This document shows, piece after piece, positions 17,637-27,661 of a stretch of DNA of 62,000 nt. This DNA comes from Mesostigma viride. Its lineage: Eukaryota > Streptophyta > Mesostigmatophyceae > Mesostigmatales > Mesostigmataceae. The stretch is taken from contig RPFO01000065.1 of NCBI GenBank assembly GCA_009746045.1, positions 9,110,128-9,172,127 of the forward strand, written 5' to 3'. The notes beneath the pieces were generated by a model. The model was not told the DNA's origin, did not search any database, and saw only the letters and a list, made by a program, of their open reading frames with translations. Each line of letters opens with the position of its first letter. The first letter of the stretch is position 1. The position numbers were made by a program, and so were the translations under genes.

Positions 17637-18371
17637 CGGTACGTCAAATACGCCGGCCTCCAAAATACGGGTATATACGTGGAGCCCGGCAGAATACGTC
17701 ACTAGAATACGGCAGTGTTGGGCATGGTTATGAATGGGCTTTTCGGGTTTATGCCTTTAGGGCATAGTTATGCATGGATATATCACTCATGGCGAGGTGC
17801 AGAACACTGTCACTGACAAGTGACAACCTTTTGCACATTTAATGAGACGACCGACCAGCTATCATCATAAGCGGCTAAGTCAAAATGAGTCATGAATGCA
17901 TATTTATTTTCATCATGCATGGTGCAACCATGTTACCAACATATGTTGGGTGCAACAACATGGGCGCTTGTTCCCTAGCATTGAAGGCCGTGGCCGCTCT
18001 CCGCCATTGTCATGGAGCTAAGGTGCTGCTGCTTCCTCGCCTTCAGCCGGGCCTTCTTGCCCCACAACTCCTGGATTTCTAACCTCCGTCTCAACCCAAT
18101 CTTTGCGTCAGGGCCGAAGCATCTATGCCCTGCCCTGCGATGCCCGCAAAATGTGCGCGCATCTGGGACGTCGCACTAATGTGCTTACCATCGCCACTGG
18201 TAAAATTGTGGCCGCAAAGTGAGCAGCTAAACTTCAGCTGCGCAACCGTTTTCCCCGGAGCATCCTTCACCGGCCGTGACAGTTTTTTTTCGCTACAAAT
18301 TTATGCTCTGGCCCTTTTTCTGACATGTGTGCGAAAACACGTTTGCCCTTAGCGCAAAATCCAATGGCACA
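17637..18371. other. Left interior of the hAT-like element; no gene seen
   Basis: The stretch is non-coding apart from short chance ORFs. AATACG-type motifs cluster in the first 100 bp. The rest has no recognised feature. Confidence 0.4.
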
Positions 18372-18376
18372 CCGCC

Positions 18377-18935
18377 TGTTACGTCCTGGCTCGACTCTAT
18401 CCCAAACATCTCGCCTAACCTTACCTAAACTAGTGATGAGGCACCTACCTAGGAGTGAGGAGCTATATTGGCTATAAGACCTAGGACGCGACGACGCTGC
18501 TTCTCAATGCATTCCCTTATAATACGCCATATACCGAATAAAACCAGGGTACTACGAAGGAAACAATACTACACTGCCGTGACCCAAGCCTATATGTGTT
18601 AATTCATTTAACACACGCCGAGTGCACACACAAAGGGTAGAACGCGCATAAATGGTCACCAACGGTCCAACACGCTCGGGCCGACATGGCCCTCGCCTAC
18701 AGATGCACGCTGGTCCACTACATCTACTGATGCACGCTGGTCCACTACATTCTACCACAGGATCAGGACCACTAGTAAAGTACGCGGCGCGGCGCCCAAC
18801 GGCACCCAATGTACCACAGTACTGTTACGAGGACAATAATGTCCCGGTAGGAGCCTAAACGTAAACCTAGGGACAACCGAGGCAAAAGACCTAATTTACG
18901 TCCGTAACTACAACGAATTGTTACGCGACGTAACA
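18377..18935 (-). repeat. 3' LTR of the Ty3 element
   Basis: 559 bp with TG..CA ends and 7-bp terminal inverted repeats (TGTTACG/CGTAACA). The short ORFs inside it recur identically in the other LTR and are not genes. Confidence 0.92.
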
Positions 18936-18948
18936 CCTCCCCCCCCAC
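18936..18948 (-). other. Polypurine tract beside the 3' LTR
   Basis: On the minus strand this reads as a G-rich purine tract (GTGGGGGGGAGG) directly upstream of the LTR, as needed to prime plus-strand synthesis. It confirms the minus-strand orientation. The stretch from here to 19,304 has no other recognised feature. Confidence 0.65.
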
Positions 18949-19304
18949 AAAGGTAGGGAGCCCTCTCCCTACGCACAGGGAGGAAAACAAGGGGTAGGAA
19001 ACCTAATGCACCCAGCACACACTAACACAGTCAGCAGGCCATCCAAGATACAAGGCACCAATAGTTCACACGGTCTCCACCACCACGCCTGGAGGTGTAG
19101 GGTTAGCCAGCACCAAGCCTGGTGGTAGGTTCCCCTAACTGCCTGGAACAAAGTCCTTGCCGGGGGGAACGGCACTGGGCAGGACACACAGAGTAAACCC
19201 ATCAGCACCAAGGACCAAGAACGACCAGTCAACTGGCCAGAACATGAGGGCGACTCTACATACCGGAGGGACAACACCCTCAGGTCGGGCCTAAGGCCCT
19301 CTAT

Positions 19305-21260
19305 CTAATGGCCATCCGTCTGGTAGGTACCACGGGAGGCCAGCAGGACATCCAGGTAAGCCTGGTAGTGAGACACATCCTCAGCATTGTCGTGCCTATC
19401 TACAGTGAGGAAAACATCGGCCCACACGCCGTCAGGGAAAAGTCCCAGGAAGGCCCAGTAGTACCTATGCTGTGTAAGAACGACCTGGCCCCGGGCCCAG
19501 TCCAGGAAACCGCAGGCAAAGAGGCGTAGGAAAGGCTCTACCGCGATCAGGCAGAGAGCCCGAAGGAGCAGGCGATGATACCGGATCCGAGGGCGCATAC
19601 CCGTCGGGAAAAACAGATCTACCAGGGGCTCCACGTTGGACGGCCACAACCGGATGTGCCGAATCTCGCGGGAACGCCACCGGCGGGCACACTGTCGCGA
19701 CCCGAACGTCTCAAGGTAGTAGCTAGCCCGGGGAGGAGGATGACCCCGAGAGTCCAAACCCTGGCCCGGGATGGGCGCTGGACGACGGGCATCCCACTCT
19801 AGGATGGGCTGTAGGACGGTGCTATACGTGGCACCCGGCACCGCAGGAAAATCTACCGTAAGAGCATCTGAGGCCATAATGCCCAGAGGCGGAGGGTAGG
19901 CCCACTGGAACCCGCCGTAGGTGTCCAAGTCATTGTGGCGTCGCGCCCAGCGGTACAGGACGCGCCGAACCAGGATCTCACCCTGGAACACCGGATCAGC
20001 CAAAATAACCATGTCGAAAGGAGGCCGATCAGTCTCAACTGGTAGGTTACGGTCCCGCGGCGCCCGACACACCTGGGAGAACCCGTAGGACATGGGCGAA
20101 ATGGCCAGCTCGGCGGAGGCGCGCGGCAGGTCACACTGGCGGCAAGCGAGCGCAGACATACCATACCCGAAGACAGGCGTGTCGCGCGACTCCGGGGTCG
20201 CATGCACCACAGAAGGGGCCCGATCCCGATCGCCCTCTGACAACTCCCGAAGGGAATCGGCAGCGCGGGTGGCGCGCGGGTCAGAGCCACTGGACCGAAC
20301 AACCGCAGCCAAAGACCGCGGGGCCGAAGGGGCAGGGGCCGACGAAGGGGTAGGAACCGGCGCAGGTGCAGAAGGTGCCGGTACAACAGGGGGCCGCGTC
20401 GGACCCGAGGCCGCAGGGGGTCGCGACGGACCCGCCTCCGCAACTGGCGCGCCGGTCTCTGGGGGTGGCGCACCACCAGGCCACATGTTGAAAATAGGAC
20501 CCGTGGGGACAGGCAATCCGGCATACGACTGGTTACCGTCCAAGCTCCAGTCAGGCACCGGGATCCTCTGCGGAGGACCGCCCTCCCAAAGCCTGGGAAG
20601 ACCGCCCGGGTCGCTAAAGAAACCCCGCGATGGCGGCGCTGGCGCTGTGGGCGGCCCGGAAGCGACGACGGCGGGCGCGGCCGCTGGGGCGGAAGACTCG
20701 CGCAGAGGCGCAGGTACGTCGGTAGCAGGCGCAGAGACAGCCGGAGGCGTAGGAGCCGCAGCAACAGAAGAAACCGCAGCTACCGAGGGCTCGCACAGCG
20801 CGGGCGAAACCGTAGGCGCCGAGGCAACCGAAGGGGAAGGGGGCACCGATACAACAGACACCCCACCTGGCGTGGCTGGAGCATGCGCCTGGGCCGCCAT
20901 GAAGGCCCCGAAAGCCGCGGTCAGGGACTGGATCTGTGCCTGCATCGCAGAAACAGTCGCCGAGAGAGGATCAGGCTCACGATCCGAGCCCAAAGGGGTA
21001 GGCTCCACCGACGCGCGCCGGGTCGACCGTGGTGAAGACGGGACAGGGGAAGGAGCCGACACTGAGGAGGAGGACGCTGCAGGGGAGGCCGAATACTCTG
21101 GCGTGTACTGTGCCTCGACTGGTGCGTCCGTAGGGGAAGGGTCGCCAAATGCTACTCCCGCTGTCTGGTCCGCGATCTCCATGAACTCGACCGCCCGTAG
21201 GAGGTCACAGGGGTTGTCATCTATATCTGCCTCGCCCTCGCCCGGAAGCCAGGGGAACAC
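19305..21260 (-). CDS. 651-residue orphan ORF in the integrase position of the Ty3 element
   Basis: Residues 1-40 are acidic. About residues 40-340 are Ala/Pro/Ser-rich and disordered, with a short helical stretch near 100-120 (SAMQAQIQSLTAAFGAFMAA). About residues 365-651 form a dense, apparently folded domain rich in Arg, Trp and Tyr (VLYRWARRHNDLDTYGGFQW). I do not recognise it. It is not an integrase: no D,D-35-E pattern is seen. It overlaps the truncated integrase zinc-domain ORF in the -1 frame. It might be a second gag-like ORF, a captured gene, or an envelope-position ORF, though no clear transmembrane segment is visible. Confidence 0.6.
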   Translation of the reverse strand: MFPWLPGEGEADIDDNPCDLLRAVEFMEIADQTAGVAFGDPSPTDAPVEAQYTPEYSASPAASSSSVSAPSPVPSSPRSTRRASVEPTPLGSDREPDPLSATVSAMQAQIQSLTAAFGAFMAAQAHAPATPGGVSVVSVPPSPSVASAPTVSPALCEPSVAAVSSVAAAPTPPAVSAPATDVPAPLRESSAPAAAPAVVASGPPTAPAPPSRGFFSDPGGLPRLWEGGPPQRIPVPDWSLDGNQSYAGLPVPTGPIFNMWPGGAPPPETGAPVAEAGPSRPPAASGPTRPPVVPAPSAPAPVPTPSSAPAPSAPRSLAAVVRSSGSDPRATRAADSLRELSEGDRDRAPSVVHATPESRDTPVFGYGMSALACRQCDLPRASAELAISPMSYGFSQVCRAPRDRNLPVETDRPPFDMVILADPVFQGEILVRRVLYRWARRHNDLDTYGGFQWAYPPPLGIMASDALTVDFPAVPGATYSTVLQPILEWDARRPAPIPGQGLDSRGHPPPRASYYLETFGSRQCARRWRSREIRHIRLWPSNVEPLVDLFFPTGMRPRIRYHRLLLRALCLIAVEPFLRLFACGFLDWARGQVVLTQHRYYWAFLGLFPDGVWADVFLTVDRHDNAEDVSHYQAYLDVLLASRGTYQTDGH

Positions 21261-21600
21261 CTCCAGTAGTAAGAGCGGGCTACTAGGTCCCGTACCCGTT
21301 TACCACCCTGATGAGCAGCTAAGTCATGCAACTCAAAGAGCAAGGAGGAGCGACAGATAGGAGGGACATACAGGCGCCATTGAGGGGGAGAATCTGCTAT
21401 TTGCACATATAAAAACCCACCTACAAATTTACAAGGGTGCTTGCCTAATTGTTGGGGAAGGGCTGCAATGGCAGCTAAAGCTTCCGGCTCAGTGGCCGTA
21501 AATCTACTAATAAGGCGTTCAAGATCAGAGGTAGGCATCGCTACAGAGGTATCCAGAACAGGTCTCCTACCGCCTTGCCAAAGAGAAGGGGAGGTCCTAG
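21221..21600 (-). pseudogene. Integrase N-terminal zinc domain, truncated
   Basis: The frame at 21,221-21,538 contains LHDLAAHQGGKRVRDLV and SYYW, the H-H half of the integrase HHCC domain of Ty3 elements. The Cys pair and the whole catalytic core that should follow are missing. Upstream the frame opens to about 21,600 and is one base out of phase with the RNase H ORF, so a frameshift lies near 21,590-21,605. Confidence 0.65.
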
Positions 21601-22953
21601 AGGGACTATGTTATCATAAGACTTTCCTGACCTAGTCGCTATATGGCTAAGCGGTATGGAAATTTTATTTTTCCCCTCCCCCCCCACCGAGACCACAGGA
21701 AGGGCCTCACACGGGAGAGAGAGTCCTACGTGAGAAAGGAGATCCGGCATGCGAACAGCAGTATGAAAGAGATAGGCATAGGATTCATCATCAGGTAGTT
21801 CACCATAAGGGGTTACACCCATAGTAGTAGGAACTAGAGTAGTATTGAGAACATCAAGGTCCTCGAAAAAGGAGTAATCTGCACGACGGGAGAGTGCATC
21901 TGGTACTATGTTATCTACACCCTTAACATACTGAAGTTTAAAAGGGGAGAACTGTGCTAAAAACTCCATCCAGCGCGCTTGACGAGGGGTAAGGTTGGGT
22001 TGTGAGAGAAGATGGGTAAGGGGACGGTGATCCGTCTGGATAACTAATCTATAAGGGTCAATCTCGCAGGATTCATTCAGACAAACATCAAATTGAGCAC
22101 CTTTAAGAAAGTGCTGCCACGCGTGGCAACAATACACCACAGCTAATAGTTCCTGCTGGTGTACGGGATAGTTACGCTCCGCAGGAAGCATTGTTCTAGA
22201 GATATATTCGATTGGCTGTAAGCCCTGACCCTGATCCTGGAGAAGGACGCCCCCTATAGCTACCTTGCTAGCATCTGTAGCTACAACAAAGGGTTTAGTA
22301 GTATCCGGTAGGATGAGTACGGGAGGGGAGAGGAGTAGGGATTTTAGACACTGAAAAGCCGACTGACATTCACTACTCCAAACAAAGGGGATATCCTTCT
22401 TTAGTAGGTGATTAATAGGGGCTGCTATAGTTGCGAAACGCGGGATAAAACGCCTATAGTAAGAAGCAATTCCTAGAAAACTACGTACACCTTTAACGTC
22501 GGTAGGGGTAGGCCATTCCTGAATTGACTTAGTCTTGTCCGGGTCGGTAGCAACCCCGGCATCTGACAGAACGTGCCCTAAAAATGGGACACTCCTACCA
22601 GAGCGAACTTTAGCACGGCGCGCCCATAAAGAATTTTCAGCCATGATTTCTAATACTTTCTTTAAATCACGTAGGTGCGTTTCAAAATCAGGAGAATAAA
22701 TAAGGATATCATCTAAGTAAGCTTGAGCACAAGAACGGTCATGCTCAGATAAAGAAACAGAGGAGAAGGAAGGATCCTTTAAATCAGAGGACACTTGAGG
22801 AAGGTGAGAATTTCCCATAACAGGTCTAAGCACTTCATTCATTAACATTTGGAAAGAGGCAGGAGAGTTACAGAGTCCCATAGCCGCTACTCTAAACTGG
22901 TAATGCCCAAAAGGGGTAGCAAAGGCGGTTTTGTGGCAATCCTCAGGAGCTAT
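21541..22953 (-). CDS. Ty3 pol: RT C-terminal half and RNase H
   Basis: The open frame continues from the nested-insertion junction at 22,953. Visible RT landmarks are TAFATPFGHYQF, MGLCNSPASFQMLMNEV and the catalytic YLDD in AYLDDILIYSP. An insertion rich in Ser, Asp and Leu lies just before YLDD. RNase H follows, with ATDASKVAIGGVL, the HQQELLAVVYCCHAW segment, QTDHRPLTHLL and a final PDALSRR. Conserved acidic residues look intact. The protein is cut from its N-terminal half (28,286-29,490) by the PAT-like insertion, so it cannot be made as one protein. Confidence 0.88.
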   Translation of the reverse strand: MAPEDCHKTAFATPFGHYQFRVAAMGLCNSPASFQMLMNEVLRPVMGNSHLPQVSSDLKDPSFSSVSLSEHDRSCAQAYLDDILIYSPDFETHLRDLKKVLEIMAENSLWARRAKVRSGRSVPFLGHVLSDAGVATDPDKTKSIQEWPTPTDVKGVRSFLGIASYYRRFIPRFATIAAPINHLLKKDIPFVWSSECQSAFQCLKSLLLSPPVLILPDTTKPFVVATDASKVAIGGVLLQDQGQGLQPIEYISRTMLPAERNYPVHQQELLAVVYCCHAWQHFLKGAQFDVCLNESCEIDPYRLVIQTDHRPLTHLLSQPNLTPRQARWMEFLAQFSPFKLQYVKGVDNIVPDALSRRADYSFFEDLDVLNTTLVPTTMGVTPYGELPDDESYAYLFHTAVRMPDLLSHVGLSLPCEALPVVSVGGEGKNKISIPLSHIATRSGKSYDNIVPLGPPLLFGKAVGDLFWIPL

Positions 22954-23331
22954 CGGGGTTCTCTGAACATAGTTTCTTTATAGTGATACGGAAGGGGAGC
23001 CGCTGATGCTAGGTGAAATAGAGCTGGGTGATGTGATCGTAATAAGGTTGATTAGGCTTCTAGTGTACGAGTATTACGGAAGATATGGCCTAATTGTTGC
23101 GGCCCATACCTTGACGGTGTGCTGAGTACCTTGACGACGGATTTTTGCGTCTAGGTTCTCCTAGCAGATCTGTGATTGCGGACGGGTTTGCAACAGGCAA
23201 TATCTGAAGTAAAACTTGACGGCTAAAACTGTTTAGAGGCCGTTGCCGGATCTGGCCGTTGGTAGAGAGCCGTTGGCCTTGAAACACGATAAAAGCTTGC
23301 TCACCTAGCTCATGGCGGTCTCTTTTGTTTT
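22954..23331 (+). repeat. Split direct repeat A1
   Basis: 378 bp, identical by eye to A2 at 27,797-28,174. It starts CGGGGTTCTCTGAAC and ends CTCTTTTGTTTT. It is the left end of the PAT-like element and probably holds the promoter. Confidence 0.88.
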
Positions 23332-23402
23332 AACGAAGGCGGCGACAGGGGTCAGGGGCAGCGTAGCTGACGCCCAGAATTCCTTTCTGCAAAGCGGCTG
23401 GG

Positions 23403-24461
23403 ATGCCGAAGCCCGGGCGGAAGCCAGGTTCGACAGGTGCTGGGAAGCAATTACCGAAAGCTAATCCCGAGGTGCCGACAGCTACTAAACAGACGGGAAA
23501 GGGCCGACTAGGCTGGCCGACGCAGAAGAAAAGGCTCCATCAGGAGCTCTCCACTTGCTCGGGCCTGCCTGAAGTGTGCGCTGCCTTTGAGGCGGTCCTC
23601 GGGACCGACTGGGTAACTACTGTCAGCCGGTGGTCTGCGGCCCAGCTGGAGTCCGTCGTTGGACTGCTGGTCGACCACGTGGACGGGCCTGAAATTCTGG
23701 CAGCAGCGGACCCAAACGAAGCGCTAGTGGCAGCCCTCCAAAGCGCCCGGGACTTGGCGGACTCGGACGAAGAGGAGATGCAGCCACCACGCCGGCCCAC
23801 GAAAGGGGCGAAAAAGGGGACGAAAAAAGTCGGAAGCCCAGCCCCGAGCAAGGGAAAGGCCGCGGGGGATGTGAGGGAGCAGCTCTTGGAGCTGGCGGCT
23901 ATTATTGGCAAGCAGGGGCAGGCGGGCAAAGAAGAGGAGGAGGAGGAGGAGTCCGAGGAAGAGGATTTCCTGACGAAATTGAAGGATGCGCTGGCCGGGG
24001 CAGATGGGGCTTCCAGGAAGCCGAAAAAGACCAAAGGGGTGACGCTGCCCACTCGAGCACAAGTGGTGAATTGGAGGGTGCAAGAGAGAGTGCTCCCCGA
24101 GGTGCTCGAGGATGCCAACGACAATGGAGGGGGGATAAAGAGTTGGATCATGGCTACTCGCCAAGGGGGGTGGAGGAACCAGGAAAGCAGGAAGGTGGTC
24201 ATGAACATCGCCCTGGCCATGGACACACTCTTCAAGGAGTTGGGGCCGGCAGCCGGGGAGTTGGCTGGGGTAGAGTATCTCATGAGGGTGGTGGCAGCCA
24301 TGCTCCTAGTGGAGAGCCAGGGGTCAGGAGGGTGGAAGGTGGCTGGCCACCTCCTTGCTCTCAAGGAAGATGCCTCCTTGGTGAGCAACCCGGCCATGAA
24401 GATGGCCCTGCAAAGCGCCACGATGATGGAGAAGCTGGGCAAGGCCCAGCAAACCAAGTAA
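23403..24461 (+). CDS. Gag-like protein of the PAT element
   Basis: The product has 352 residues. The N-terminus is basic and Gly/Pro-rich. The centre has Lys-rich and Glu-rich runs (GKEEEEEEESEEED near residue 180), and the C-terminal 130 residues look folded and helical. It contains no zinc knuckle. It is the first ORF of the element, and the RT ORF starts 47 bp after its stop. Position and composition fit the nucleocapsid-like first ORF of DIRS-order elements. This is inferred, since those Gag proteins are poorly conserved. Confidence 0.65.
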   Translation: MPKPGRKPGSTGAGKQLPKANPEVPTATKQTGKGRLGWPTQKKRLHQELSTCSGLPEVCAAFEAVLGTDWVTTVSRWSAAQLESVVGLLVDHVDGPEILAAADPNEALVAALQSARDLADSDEEEMQPPRRPTKGAKKGTKKVGSPAPSKGKAAGDVREQLLELAAIIGKQGQAGKEEEEEEESEEEDFLTKLKDALAGADGASRKPKKTKGVTLPTRAQVVNWRVQERVLPEVLEDANDNGGGIKSWIMATRQGGWRNQESRKVVMNIALAMDTLFKELGPAAGELAGVEYLMRVVAAMLLVESQGSGGWKVAGHLLALKEDASLVSNPAMKMALQSATMMEKLGKAQQTK

Positions 24462-24508
24462 ACACCGAAAGGGTAAACCGCTCCCCCTTCCCACTGCCTC
24501 TTCCTACA

Positions 24509-27052
24509 ATGCCTCTAAGCACTACGTGGGGGAGAGTGAGGTCAGCACGCAGACGCCAGCGTGCAACTCGCCGCCGCCGGACCTTCACTCTACAACACAA
24601 GGTGATTACGTGGTTGAATTGGCTATGGCACGGGGGGGCAGACCCTCCGCCTAAATCTGGAGGCGCGTGCTCCAGAGGAACGGCGGAGGCCCTGAAAAGG
24701 GTCAAGAAGCACTGCGAGTGGTACAGTCGCCGCGTAACCGGCGTTGCGACAGGCCCCGCAGAAGGAAGTGATCTAATCTATGGGAAATGTAATAAGTATG
24801 AACAACTTGTGGCGGAGCGGGTGAGTCTGCCGAAGCGCGAGGTGGCAGGAAAGGCGAAGCTGCTGGATTTGCTGGCGCTACGACCTAGTTGGCGAGAGGT
24901 GTACGCGAGCGAAGCCAACTGCATCAAGCCGGAGGTGGCTGCCAGTGCGAGGTATTGGAATGTACCTGCCCCCAGCCGAGGGTGCACCATGGCGGAGTGG
25001 GGCAAGTTGATGGGGAGGGCAGCGGACGTGGGGATGGTGGAGTTCCGAGAGACGCGGCCAAAGTGGGTAGACGGATGTTTTGGGGTGGCCAAAGGAGTGG
25101 GGGAGTTAAGGCTCATTGTGAATAAGAAGTTGGGGAACGCACTGTGGGTGGACCCCCCTAAGACGGTGTTACCCCACCTGGGCATATACTCGGAGGTCTA
25201 TATCAAGGGTCGGTGCTACACGGCCAAGAGCGATCTGGTCTCGTATTACTATACCATCCAAGTGCCGGAGTGGTGGTGGGATTATCAAGGGCTACCTGAT
25301 GTGTGGTCCACCGATGTCGGGCTGCCGGGGCGGCGGAGGAGGGTGTGGCCAGTGCTGAAAGTGCTGGCCATGGGGCACTCCCACGCTGTAGCGCTAGGGG
25401 AAGCCATCCATGAGATGGTCCTCTATGCCACGGGCGCTTTGGATCCTAGACGGCAGGTGAACCGCCTCACAAGTGTAGGGGAGCTGACCGTGCTTCGGAA
25501 TGCATGGGGTAACCCAACCGCCCTAGCCATCGAGTACAAGGAGGAGAGCACGAGGGAGATGCAAATCGACCTTGAGGACCCCCCTGCCCCTATGGTATCC
25601 ATCACTATTGATGACCTGGTGGTCAGCAATGGGCGCACGTGCGAGGCGGTGAATCGCTTAATCGCGAGTGCTATTGAAGACGGGTACGCGCCTAACAACC
25701 TTGTGCCCTCCAAGGACAAGACGATCATGGCTAGCCCGGAGGGGGAGGACGAGCTAGAAGCTCTGGGTGTTGTTCACCGGCGGGATGGGGTGTTGGAGCC
25801 GACAGCTAAGCAGCTCACCCTTGTGGTTGCGCACACTCGTGTACTCCTCGAGAGGGGACGCGCTACCGCTGAGGCGCTGGCGGCCGTCGTGGGCCGGTGG
25901 GTGTGGCTGCAGATGCTCAGCCGCACTTGCTTGTCCATATGGCAGCAGAGTTTTAAGTTCATCAACCTCAAGGGGTGGGGCCAGCGAACGCGACCTTTGT
26001 GGCAAGGTGTGCGCGATGAGCTCGAGTGTGCCATGGCGTTGGCCCCCATGCTCCGTGTGGACCGGGGGGCTGCCCTGGCTCCGGTGGTGGTGGCCTCGGA
26101 TGCGTCTAGTTTTGGGCAGGGGGTTGTCTACGCTGAGATGGCCCCAGCTGAGGTGACGGAATTAGCTCGGGCCCGGGAGGTGCGGGGTTACCCAACCCTC
26201 CTCACCCCAGGTGAGGCCATGTATGCCGGGCCTAGACCCTTGACCAAGGCCGCGGAAAAAGCCATCATCCACGGGCGATGGCGCGTCGGGATCAAGAGTC
26301 GCTGGCGCGATTCGACCATGCACATCAACGAGAAGGAAGTGCGGGCCGCTGTGAAGGGGGTGGAGCGCTCGGCCCGGAACCTCGGAACATGGGGTAAGCG
26401 GGTGGTGAGGTTAGTGGACTCCACTGCCGCTTTGGGCTGCTTGGCTAAAGGGCGTTCCTCTTCTTACCGGTTAAACAAGCAATGCCGCCGGTTGTGCGCT
26501 CTTACGTTGGTCACCGGCAGCCGCTCACAATGGGTCTGGACGCCAAGTGAGCTTCAGCCTGCGGATGGGCCTTCGCGGGGGCTTTCCATGGCTGCCTCGG
26601 TGGCCGGGTGGGTCCGCGATTTGACTCGCGAGGGTGTTCATCCCAATCCCGGGCCTCGGCTTGGCGCTAGCTACTTGACCCTTCTTGAGGGCAAGGTGAA
26701 GCCGGCTACTTTGATGGTTTACCATCGGGGTCTTAGGTCCTTTTTCGCATGGTGGGCGAGCCGGCGGGGTCGGGTTGGCAGCTTGTTGCGCGGCTTGACG
26801 ATAGAGGAATACTATTGCGAGTATGTCGCTTGGGCGCACTCACGGTGTTACAGCCGCCAGTTGTGTGTCAATGCGCTTATGGGCCTGAATTTGTACTTCC
26901 CCCGGGAGGTGCGGGATTGGGCCTTGGCACGAAGTGTTTTGGCTGGCTGGCGCACGTTGGCACCCCCTCGTGCCCCCCCCCCATTCCATGGGAGGCTGCG
27001 TTTGCGCTTGCTTGTACTATGGTGCTCCAGCGGCAGCCTCGTGCGGCTATGA
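24509..27052 (+). CDS. RT/RNase H polyprotein of the PAT element
   Basis: The ATG at 24,509 follows the gag stop; the frame is open further upstream, but only in overlap with gag. A basic N-terminal segment precedes an RT domain with LRLIVNKKL, CYTAKSDLVSYYYTIQVPEW, MGHSHAVALGEAIHEM and a catalytic TIDDLVV in place of YVDD. RNase H follows: PVVVASDASSFGQGVVY, then INEKEVRAAV, LVDSTAALG and a final PADGPSRG. Just after it lies GVHPNPGP, a 2A-like motif. The start of the recombinase (a SAM-like core-binding helix bundle) follows. The frame leaves the recombinase at a ten-C run (26,973-26,982); sequence after it in this frame is spurious. Confidence 0.85.
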   Translation: MPLSTTWGRVRSARRRQRATRRRRTFTLQHKVITWLNWLWHGGADPPPKSGGACSRGTAEALKRVKKHCEWYSRRVTGVATGPAEGSDLIYGKCNKYEQLVAERVSLPKREVAGKAKLLDLLALRPSWREVYASEANCIKPEVAASARYWNVPAPSRGCTMAEWGKLMGRAADVGMVEFRETRPKWVDGCFGVAKGVGELRLIVNKKLGNALWVDPPKTVLPHLGIYSEVYIKGRCYTAKSDLVSYYYTIQVPEWWWDYQGLPDVWSTDVGLPGRRRRVWPVLKVLAMGHSHAVALGEAIHEMVLYATGALDPRRQVNRLTSVGELTVLRNAWGNPTALAIEYKEESTREMQIDLEDPPAPMVSITIDDLVVSNGRTCEAVNRLIASAIEDGYAPNNLVPSKDKTIMASPEGEDELEALGVVHRRDGVLEPTAKQLTLVVAHTRVLLERGRATAEALAAVVGRWVWLQMLSRTCLSIWQQSFKFINLKGWGQRTRPLWQGVRDELECAMALAPMLRVDRGAALAPVVVASDASSFGQGVVYAEMAPAEVTELARAREVRGYPTLLTPGEAMYAGPRPLTKAAEKAIIHGRWRVGIKSRWRDSTMHINEKEVRAAVKGVERSARNLGTWGKRVVRLVDSTAALGCLAKGRSSSYRLNKQCRRLCALTLVTGSRSQWVWTPSELQPADGPSRGLSMAASVAGWVRDLTREGVHPNPGPRLGASYLTLLEGKVKPATLMVYHRGLRSFFAWWASRRGRVGSLLRGLTIEEYYCEYVAWAHSRCYSRQLCVNALMGLNLYFPREVRDWALARSVLAGWRTLAPPRAPPPFHGRLRLRLLVLWCSSGSLVRL

Positions 27053-27585
27053 TGGTCATCGTTATTTTCCAACAATACCTGCGGGTATCGGAGGCGCTCA
27101 ACCTGTTGGTCGGCCATGTGCGCTTGCAGCCTGATGTTCGGTTGCGGGGTTCGCAGCGGGGCGCCTTGTTGTTGATGTCAGCTAAGACGGCTAAGGGGGA
27201 GGTGCAGTCTGTGGTGATCGAGGATGTCATGACTGAGACCCTCTTGCGGGCTTGTATGCGTGGCAAGGCGGCCTGGGAGCGGGTGTTCCCTTACGATTAT
27301 GCCCAGTTCAGCCGGGTTTGGCATCAGGCCACGCAAGCTTTGGGGGTCGACACGGTGTTTACCATTCACGGGCTGCGGCATGGGGGGGCTACCTATGATT
27401 TTTTGCGGCAGCGCAGCATGGCTGATATTCAGCATCGGGGTCGCTGGCGCAGCAGCAAAACTGTCGCCCACTATGTGGGATTGCACCGGAGCTTGGCCCT
27501 CACCCTTCCTGACGCCCTGGTTCGGGCTATCGCCGCCTGCCCCCCGCGCATTTGGCGGAGCGTCTTTTCTCTGCCTTCCTCTTAA
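26749..27585 (+). CDS. Tyrosine recombinase of the PAT element
   Basis: The catalytic domain is read in the -1 frame relative to RT/RNase H, from about 26,980 on. It has all expected residues: first Arg in QQYLRVSEALN, the HGLRHGGAT box (H-x-x-R), then GRWRSS, and the catalytic Tyr in HYVG. The core-binding part before the C-run is in the RT frame, so an intact enzyme would need 11 Cs at 26,973 or a programmed frameshift. In DIRS-order elements this enzyme replaces integrase and inserts a circular DNA intermediate without making target duplications. Confidence 0.85.
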   Translation: MVGEPAGSGWQLVARLDDRGILLRVCRLGALTVLQPPVVCQCAYGPEFVLPPGGAGLGLGTKCFGWLAHVGTPSCPPPIPWEAAFALACTMVLQRQPRAAMMVIVIFQQYLRVSEALNLLVGHVRLQPDVRLRGSQRGALLLMSAKTAKGEVQSVVIEDVMTETLLRACMRGKAAWERVFPYDYAQFSRVWHQATQALGVDTVFTIHGLRHGGATYDFLRQRSMADIQHRGRWRSSKTVAHYVGLHRSLALTLPDALVRAIAACPPRIWRSVFSLPSS

Positions 27586-27661
27586 GTTCCCTTCATTCTT
27601 GTCTTATGCGTCCACCGGTTTTTGTTTTGCCCCTGGCTTGGGTCGCCAGGGAGGGATGTAA

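Noticed and set aside
18552-18858. Short ORFs at 18,552-18,858 repeated at 32,415-32,721
   Set aside because: They lie within the two LTRs and are identical only because the LTRs are.
20092-21360. 422-residue plus-strand ORF opposite the 651-residue ORF
   Set aside because: A GC-rich shadow; its Gly/Ala/Glu composition mirrors the Pro/Ala-rich minus-strand gene, which fits the element orientation.
23090-23287. Minus-strand ORF repeated at 27,933-28,232
   Set aside because: It is inside the A repeats of the PAT-like element and has no protein features.
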